A stretch of DNA of 11,677 nucleotides, from NCBI GenBank assembly GCA_026645375.1, contig JAPFFX010000351.1, positions 1 to 11,677 on the forward strand, read 5' to 3'. Both the position numbers and the translations under genes were made by a program. This document shows, piece by piece, positions 7,631-11,677 of this stretch. The DNA comes from Citricoccus sp. WCRC_4. Its GTDB lineage: Bacteria; Actinomycetota; Actinomycetes; Actinomycetales; Micrococcaceae. Below the pieces are notes generated by a model. The model was not told the origin of the DNA. It saw only the letters and a program-made list of their open reading frames with translations, and made no database searches. Each line of letters begins with the position of its first letter. The first letter of the stretch is position 1.

Positions 7631-7678
7631 ATGCCTTTTTCAGCCGATGCCCCACGCGGGCCCCGGGATGAGACGTGA
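7631..7678 (+). CDS. Possible 15-aa leader peptide
   Basis: An ATG at 7631 is preceded by GGGAG (7621-7625), a fair Shine-Dalgarno match with a 5-base gap and better than those in front of several large genes here. It opens a 15-codon frame, MPFSADAPRGPRDET, ending in TGA at 7676-7678. That stop overlaps a GTG (7675-7677) which opens the next small ORF as GTGA. It does not resemble a known peptide, and its third-position G/C (9 of 15 by hand count) is not clearly coding. It may be a translational leader that loads ribosomes onto the downstream chain, the start of a gene broken by a frameshift, or chance. Confidence 0.3.
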   Translation: MPFSADAPRGPRDET

Positions 7679-7830
7679 CCATGGTGCAGACATCCGGCAC
7701 CGCCCTATCGAGCGGCCAGCGCGCGCAGTACGCCGTCCCGGCCAGCCCGTGCAGGAGCAGCCTCCTGGACGGCGAGGTCGCCTCGGGGGACGGCCAGTGC
7801 CTGACCGGACCCGGGCCGGGGGTCTACTGA
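7675..7830 (+). CDS. Small ORF of 51 codons coupled to the oxidoreductase gene
   Basis: This unrecognised small ORF may start at GTG 7675 (51 aa) or ATG 7681 (49 aa). It ends in TGA at 7828-7830, and the A of that stop is the A of the next gene's ATG (TGATG). By hand count over the 49 codons from 7681, G/C is about 67%, 63% and 94% at positions 1, 2 and 3, the periodicity expected of genuine coding DNA in this genome. The peptide has two Cys, is rich in Ser/Gly/Pro, ends GPGPGVY and has no obvious membrane segment or signal peptide. It could be a small partner protein, a coupling leader or the remnant of a larger gene. No ribosome binding site is clear, though overlap with the 15-codon frame could supply ribosomes. 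Confidence 0.4.
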   Translation: MTMVQTSGTALSSGQRAQYAVPASPCRSSLLDGEVASGDGQCLTGPGPGVY

Positions 7831-8981
7831 TGGGCATCCCCACAGAGAACGCCCTCCGTCCCACCCTGCGCGTGGCCGTGGTCGGTGCCGACAGCGGCAC
7901 CCCGGGCCTGGCCCGGGGCTTCGCCCAGAGCACGGACTGGGAACTCCTCGCCGTCTGTGACGCGGACCGGTCCCTGGCCGAACGCCTGGCCCGGGAGACC
8001 GGGCACCCTGCCGTGACCACCTCCGTGACCGAACTGCTCGCCGGACACGACGTCGACGCGGTCGTGATCGCGACACCGGCCCATACCCACCACGAGATCG
8101 CCCTGCAGGCGCTCGCCGCCGGCAAGCACGTGCTGCTGGAGAAGCCACTGGCGGACACGACCGGTGCCGCCGTCGAGATCGTGACGGCCGCCGAGTCCCG
8201 CGGCAGCGTGCTGATGGTGAACCACGCGTACTGCTACACCCCGGCCGTGCTCAAGATCCGTGAGCTCATCGCCGGTGGCGAGCTGGGGGAGATCCGCTAC
8301 GTGGACTCCGTCAGGATCAACCACGACTTCGTCCGATCGGACGCGGACGTGTTCTGGGACCAGGCGGCGCACGACCTCTCCGTCCTGGACTTCGTCCTCC
8401 CCGGAGGCCTGGAACCGCAGGTCGTCTCGGCCCAGGGCGCCGACCCGTTGCGCTCGGGCAAGGCCTGCGTGGGCTACCTGAACGTGCCGTTGTCCAACGG
8501 CGCCCTGGCCCACGTCCACGTCAACTGGCTGTCCCCGACGAAGGTCCAGCAGATGGTGATCGGGGGCAGCCGGAAGACGCTGGTCTGGGACGACCTGAAC
8601 CCCCAGCAGCGGCTGAGCATCTTCGACCGGGATGCCGTCCCGGACCGCCGGCACCTGGGCCTGGCCGAGGCGAGGACCGGCCCGGGCGCGGCGGTCCCGT
8701 CCCGGCTGCAGGACCCCTGGTCCCCTCCACTGGGCGAGTCCACGCCGCTCGCGCTGATGGTCTCCAACTTCGCGGACGCGATCCGTGGCCACCGTCCGGC
8801 CCTGACCGACGGCCGGTCGGCCCTGCGCGTGCTGTCCGTTCTCGAGTCGACCTCGACCAGCCTCGCCCGGGGCGGGGCCACCACTCCGATCGCCGATCCG
8901 TGGGCCCCGGCTCACGGGCCGTCCGGCGCGGCCGACGCGGCAGCGGACGCGCGTGAACGGACCGGACGGGGAGGAACCTGA
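7830..8981 (+). CDS. Gfo/Idh/MocA-type oxidoreductase relative, altered NAD site
   Basis: A 383-aa protein with the two-domain fold of NAD(P)-dependent sugar oxidoreductases; relatives oxidise or reduce sugar nucleotides in amino-sugar or uronic-acid pathways. Residues 14-130 form the Rossmann domain: strand RVAVVG, acidic strand end AVCDAD, VVIATPAHTHH and LLEKPLA (Lys105, the conserved EKP lysine). The catalytic-domain motif WDQAAHD (176-182) keeps Asp and His, and NWLSPTK and LVWDDL are family-like. The odd point is the fingerprint: GxGxxG becomes GADSGT (Gly19, then Asp21 and Thr24), and an Asp there should repel the NAD diphosphate. The ATG at 7830 is chosen because it lies 13 codons before the Rossmann strand and follows GGGGG at 7818-7822; the frame runs upstream to 7581 without family-like sequence. 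It overlaps both neighbours by single-base TGATG junctions. Substrate unknown. Confidence 0.85.
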   Translation: MGIPTENALRPTLRVAVVGADSGTPGLARGFAQSTDWELLAVCDADRSLAERLARETGHPAVTTSVTELLAGHDVDAVVIATPAHTHHEIALQALAAGKHVLLEKPLADTTGAAVEIVTAAESRGSVLMVNHAYCYTPAVLKIRELIAGGELGEIRYVDSVRINHDFVRSDADVFWDQAAHDLSVLDFVLPGGLEPQVVSAQGADPLRSGKACVGYLNVPLSNGALAHVHVNWLSPTKVQQMVIGGSRKTLVWDDLNPQQRLSIFDRDAVPDRRHLGLAEARTGPGAAVPSRLQDPWSPPLGESTPLALMVSNFADAIRGHRPALTDGRSALRVLSVLESTSTSLARGGATTPIADPWAPAHGPSGAADAAADARERTGRGGT

Positions 8982-10165
8982 TGAGCAGGATCAGCCTGAT
9001 GCGTCCCTGGCTCGGGCCGGAAGAGGCGGAGGCGGTCCGCGAGGTCCTCGAGTCGGGCCGGATCGCCCAGGGACCGCGCACCGCCGAGTTCGAACGCGCC
9101 TTCGCCCAGGCCCAGGGTGTCTCCCACGGAGTCGCCACCTCCTCGGGCACCGCCGCCCTGCACCTGGCACTCGTCGTGGCCGGGATCCAACCCGGTGACG
9201 ACGTCATCGTCCCGTCCTTGTCCTTCCTGGCCGTCGCCAACGCGGTGACCTATGCCGGAGCGAGGCCCGTGTTCGCGGACGTGGACCTGATCACGGGCAA
9301 CGCCACGGCGGAGACACTGGACGCGGTCATCACGCCCCGGACCACAGCCGTGGTCGGGGTCGACCAGGGCGGGATGCCGCTGGACCTGGATCCCATCCGG
9401 GAACTGTGCGACCGCCACTCGCTGGCCCTGATCGAGGACGCCGACGGCGCGGTCGGCTCCACCTACCGGGACCGTCCGGTCGGGACAGGTGCTGACATCA
9501 CCGCCTGGTCCTTCGACCAGGACGCGGTGCTCACCACCGGTGAGGGGGGCATGCTCACCACGGACAACCCGGAGTGGGCAGCCCGCGCCCGGCGGCTGCG
9601 CGAGCACTCACTGGATGTCTCCCCGGCCGAACGCCATGAGTCCGTGCCGTCCGCGCTGGAGCGCTACCCGGAGGTCGGCTTCGACTACCGCATGACGGAC
9701 CTGCAGGCCGCCCTGGGGCTGGTCCAGCTGGGCAAGCTGCCGGAGATGGTCCGGCGCCGCAGGGCACTGGCCCATGAGTACCAGGACGTGCTGTCCACGG
9801 TGCCCGGCCTGCGGTACGCGGCGGACCCGGACCACGGACGGAGCAACTTCCAGTCGTTCTGGATCGAGGTCCTGCCGGGATTCCCGCTCGACCGGGACGA
9901 ACTGCTGGCCTGGCTGGTCGCGGACGGGATCTCGGCCCGGCGGGGCGTCATGGCCTCCCACCGGCAGGACGCGTACGCGGGGCACTCCGGCCGGGTGCGG
10001 CCGCTGCCCGTGACCGAGCGGCTGACGGACCACACGCTGGTCCTCCCGGTCTTCCACACGATGACGGCCGAGGAACACCGCCGGGTGACGGCGAGCCTGC
10101 AGTCCGCCGCCCAGGCGCCGCGGAACCGCCGCGGCGAGGGGACCCCGGGGGTGCCACCCGGATGA
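8981..10165 (+). CDS. DegT/DnrJ/EryC1-type aminotransferase relative lacking the PLP lysine
   Basis: A 394-aa protein clearly of the sugar aminotransferase fold (PLP type I). It has SSGTAALHLAL, VIVPSLSFLAVANAV, LALIEDADGAVGSTY (Asp153, which would contact the pyridine nitrogen), TTGEGGML, and DYRMTDLQAALGLVQLGKL. Relatives use glutamate to aminate keto-sugar nucleotides. The Schiff-base lysine is missing: the usual SFHP(T/R)K..TTGEGG reads SFDQDAVLTTGEGG, with Ala182 at the Lys position (codon GCG at 9524). Nearby active-site positions also differ from what I remember of the family: VHQ to VDQ (Asp128) and the phosphate-contacting NYRM to DYRM (Asp235). Transamination is therefore unlikely; a sugar-binding, structural or PLP-independent role, or a heterodimer with an active paralogue, are alternatives. 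The start is firm: GGAGGA at 8970-8975, 5 bases before an ATG sharing one base with the previous stop. It overlaps the next gene by ATGA. Confidence 0.88.
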   Translation: MSRISLMRPWLGPEEAEAVREVLESGRIAQGPRTAEFERAFAQAQGVSHGVATSSGTAALHLALVVAGIQPGDDVIVPSLSFLAVANAVTYAGARPVFADVDLITGNATAETLDAVITPRTTAVVGVDQGGMPLDLDPIRELCDRHSLALIEDADGAVGSTYRDRPVGTGADITAWSFDQDAVLTTGEGGMLTTDNPEWAARARRLREHSLDVSPAERHESVPSALERYPEVGFDYRMTDLQAALGLVQLGKLPEMVRRRRALAHEYQDVLSTVPGLRYAADPDHGRSNFQSFWIEVLPGFPLDRDELLAWLVADGISARRGVMASHRQDAYAGHSGRVRPLPVTERLTDHTLVLPVFHTMTAEEHRRVTASLQSAAQAPRNRRGEGTPGVPPG

Positions 10166-11331
10166 GGATCATCGTGTGTCTGCACGACATGGAGGTGGGC
10201 GGCAGCCGGCTCAACGCCCTGGACCTGGCCGCAGCGATCCGGGACCGCGGCCATCACGTCATGCTCTACGCCTCTCCCGGCCCGCTGATGGACCGGGTCC
10301 ATGCCCTGGGCCTGGACCTGACCCTCGCGGGATCCTCGGCACGTCTCTCCGTGGGCTGGGCGGCCGGCCTCCTCCGGCTGGCCCGATCGTGGCGGGCCGA
10401 CGTCGTGCACACCTACGAGTGGGCTCCCTCCCTCGGGGCGTCCTTCGGCGCCCACGGCCTCATCGGGATCCCGCAGGTGATGACGGTGCTGTGCGGGGAC
10501 GTCCCGCGGTTCCTGCCCCGGCACCTGGACCTGATCGTGGGCTCGCGGAAGCTGTGGTCGGACACCGCGACCCACCCCCGGCGGCACCTGATGGCGCCGC
10601 CGGTGGACACGGTCGCCTGCGTGCCCACCGACCCCCGGTCCGCCCGCAGGTCCCTGGGACTCTCGCCGGAGGACCTGGTGATCTCCCTCGTCGGCCAGAT
10701 GACCACCGACCTCGACCAGGCCGCAGGCGTCATCGCGGCCATCGCCCACGTCGACCGCCTGGCGGAACGCGAGCCCGCGGTCCTGCTGGTCTGCGGCGGC
10801 GGGCCCGAGCTCGTGCGCATCCGCGCGGCCGCCCGCCGGGTCAACACCCGCCACGGACGCCGCGTGGTCCTCGCCACGGGCAGTCTCCCGGACCCGTCCC
10901 CCGTCTATGCGGCCGCGGACGTGGTGCTGGGCATGGGCGGTTCGGTCCTGCTGGGCATGGCCTACGCCAAGCCGGCCATCGTGCTGGGCGCGGACGGATT
11001 CTGCGAGCCGGTCACCCGGCGGACGATGACGTCCTTCGACTGGCAGGGCTTCTACGGCGTCGGCGACGGCGGGGAGTACACCCTGCTGCCCCACCTGCTG
11101 GACCTGGCCTCGGATGCTGCCGAGCGCCGCCGCAGGGGGGAGTGGTCCCGTGCGATGGTCGAGGAACACCACAGTCTCCGCCGCGCGGCCCTGCTCCTGG
11201 AGAACATCTATGGCAATGCGCTGGGCCGTCGGCAGGGACTCGCCGAGCGCACCGGTTCGCTGGCCCGTTCGGCCGCCGAGCTGGGATCGTTCCTGACCCA
11301 CCGGATGCTGGCAGGGCGGCCTGCGGTATGA
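10162..11331 (+). CDS. GT4-type glycosyltransferase relative (GT-B fold)
   Basis: A 389-aa protein with no signal peptide or membrane segment, predicted cytoplasmic. The N-terminal half shows the GT4 acceptor-domain pattern: strand MRIIVCLHDM, then EVGGSRLNALDLAAAIRDRGHHV and DVVHTYEW. The C-terminal half has a second Rossmann-like core: LVISLVGQM, LLVCGGGPE, VVLATGSL, then YAAADVVLGMGGSVLLGMAY (from about residue 250), family-like but without the EX7E acidic pair. The usual Arg and Lys that hold the donor diphosphate (VxRL....K) appear replaced by Gln and Asp (VGQMTTDLD). It begins on an ATGA overlap with the DegT-like gene, so it would be made with it. If active, it would add a sugar to a surface polysaccharide or small-molecule acceptor; donor and acceptor are unknown. 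It may belong to an atypical GT4 subfamily in which some of these positions are normally variable. Confidence 0.8.
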   Translation: MRIIVCLHDMEVGGSRLNALDLAAAIRDRGHHVMLYASPGPLMDRVHALGLDLTLAGSSARLSVGWAAGLLRLARSWRADVVHTYEWAPSLGASFGAHGLIGIPQVMTVLCGDVPRFLPRHLDLIVGSRKLWSDTATHPRRHLMAPPVDTVACVPTDPRSARRSLGLSPEDLVISLVGQMTTDLDQAAGVIAAIAHVDRLAEREPAVLLVCGGGPELVRIRAAARRVNTRHGRRVVLATGSLPDPSPVYAAADVVLGMGGSVLLGMAYAKPAIVLGADGFCEPVTRRTMTSFDWQGFYGVGDGGEYTLLPHLLDLASDAAERRRRGEWSRAMVEEHHSLRRAALLLENIYGNALGRRQGLAERTGSLARSAAELGSFLTHRMLAGRPAV

Positions 11332-11345
11332 ACCGCCGGTCGCGG

Positions 11346-11369
11346 TGTCCCCGCCGTGGCCCGGGGACA
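11346..11369. terminator. Hairpin between convergent genes, probable bidirectional terminator
   Basis: TGTCCCCG (11346-11353) and CGGGGACA (11362-11369) form a perfect 8-bp stem with an 8-base loop. It is 14 bases after the glycosyltransferase stop and 13 bases before the end of the convergent VanZ-like gene. There is no T tract on either side, so termination would rest on the stem alone. Confidence 0.5.
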
Positions 11370-11382
11370 TGACGGCGGCCGT

Positions 11383-11677
11383 TCAGGAGGGGATGCCGGC
11401 CCGGCCCCGCCGGCGGGCCACCTGGACGACGCGGTGGAGGACCACGCCGGCCAGGGCACCTGCGGAGTTGCAGACCAGGTCCCGCACCGTCCCGCTGGCC
11501 TCGGCGAGCAGGTACAGCTGGGTCAGCTCGAGCCCGGCGGACCACGCCGTGGCCACCAGGAAGACCATCCAGTCCGGCATGCCGGAGCGCGGCGGGGCCC
11601 CGGTGCCGGCGCGTCGGCTCCCGCGCCGCCCCCACAGGCCCGCCAGCAGGAAGCCGATGGGCACGAAGACCGCCACG
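11383..11677 (-). CDS. VanZ-like membrane protein, N terminus beyond the window
   Basis: About 98 codons of the C-terminal part of a small integral membrane protein. The frame is open to the window edge; the GTG at 11676 lies inside the family motif and is not the start. Visible VanZ features are the hydrophobic FVPIGFLLAGLWG segment, a second membrane helix ending in the conserved ELTQ (family pattern S..iE..Q), and RDLVCNSAGALAGVV, matching the family's DDlilNtlGaliG. It ends in a short basic tail. The founding member gives low-level teicoplanin resistance, but most VanZ-like proteins are uncharacterised envelope proteins. It converges on the glycosyltransferase gene, so it is a separate transcription unit and need not belong to the sugar system. 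Confidence 0.82.
   Translation of the reverse strand, partial: VAVFVPIGFLLAGLWGRRGSRRAGTGAPPRSGMPDWMVFLVATAWSAGLELTQLYLLAEASGTVRDLVCNSAGALAGVVLHRVVQVARRRGRAGIPS

Noticed and set aside
7384..7671. A 95-codon plus-strand frame in the gap after the regulators
   Set aside because: No ribosome binding site and no recognisable motif; it overlaps the inverted repeat and the small-ORF region in another frame.
7581..7829. Upstream extension of the oxidoreductase to an ATG at 7581
   Set aside because: The added 83 residues do not look like the family, whose members start shortly before the Rossmann strand. The ATG at 7830 fits this and is coupled to a preceding stop.
9685..11370. A 561-codon open frame on the minus strand
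   Set aside because: It lies opposite the DegT-like and GT4 genes, whose plus-strand proteins show clear family motifs. Long antisense frames are routine in DNA this GC-rich, and its translation is low-complexity with no motif.
1..11677. CRISPR arrays, insertion sequences or rRNA genes
   Set aside because: No regularly spaced repeats, transposase motifs or rRNA signatures were seen on either strand.

Overview
The window is very GC-rich DNA with strong G/C preference at third codon positions, actinobacterial tRNA features and tightly overlapping genes. It most resembles a high-GC actinomycete, probably Micrococcales (Micrococcus/Kocuria/Arthrobacter-like). That placement is inference from style and protein family resemblance; no marker gene fixes the genus.

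Layout. Positions 2-1513 (+) hold the 3' part of an ABC-F ATPase, followed by a hairpin terminator. A tRNA-Gln (anticodon TTG) lies at 1620-1691. A 243-base gap with a possible promoter leads into two very large LuxR-type regulators of the LAL class, at 1935-4697 and 4694-7351, joined by an ATGA overlap. The first has lost its nucleotide-binding residues; the second keeps a perfect Walker A. A 12-bp inverted repeat closes this pair. The next gap carries two tiny candidate ORFs (15 and 51 codons), which overlap each other and the next gene in a stop/start chain. Then comes an overlapping three-gene operon: a Gfo/Idh/MocA-type sugar oxidoreductase relative (7830-8981), a DegT/DnrJ/EryC1-type aminotransferase relative (8981-10165) and a GT4-type glycosyltransferase relative (10162-11331). 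A hairpin separates this operon from a convergent, truncated VanZ-like membrane protein gene (11383-11677, minus strand).

How it may work together. Gfo/Idh, DegT and GT4 genes side by side normally signal amino-sugar synthesis and transfer for a surface polysaccharide or glycosylated metabolite, and the LAL pair would be the natural regulator. The unusual point is that each of the three enzyme-like proteins keeps its fold motifs but has lost cofactor or donor residues. The DegT protein has Ala where the PLP lysine belongs, the Gfo/Idh protein has a broken glycine fingerprint, and the GT lacks the usual Arg/Lys pair and the EX7E motif. The reading frames are otherwise intact and tightly coupled, so this looks like a selected, perhaps non-catalytic or repurposed module rather than simple decay. 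The alignments behind this are from memory and need checking against real families.

The ABC-F gene and tRNA-Gln look like conserved core chromosome, and the material after the tRNA looks like accessory DNA at a tRNA-flanked site.
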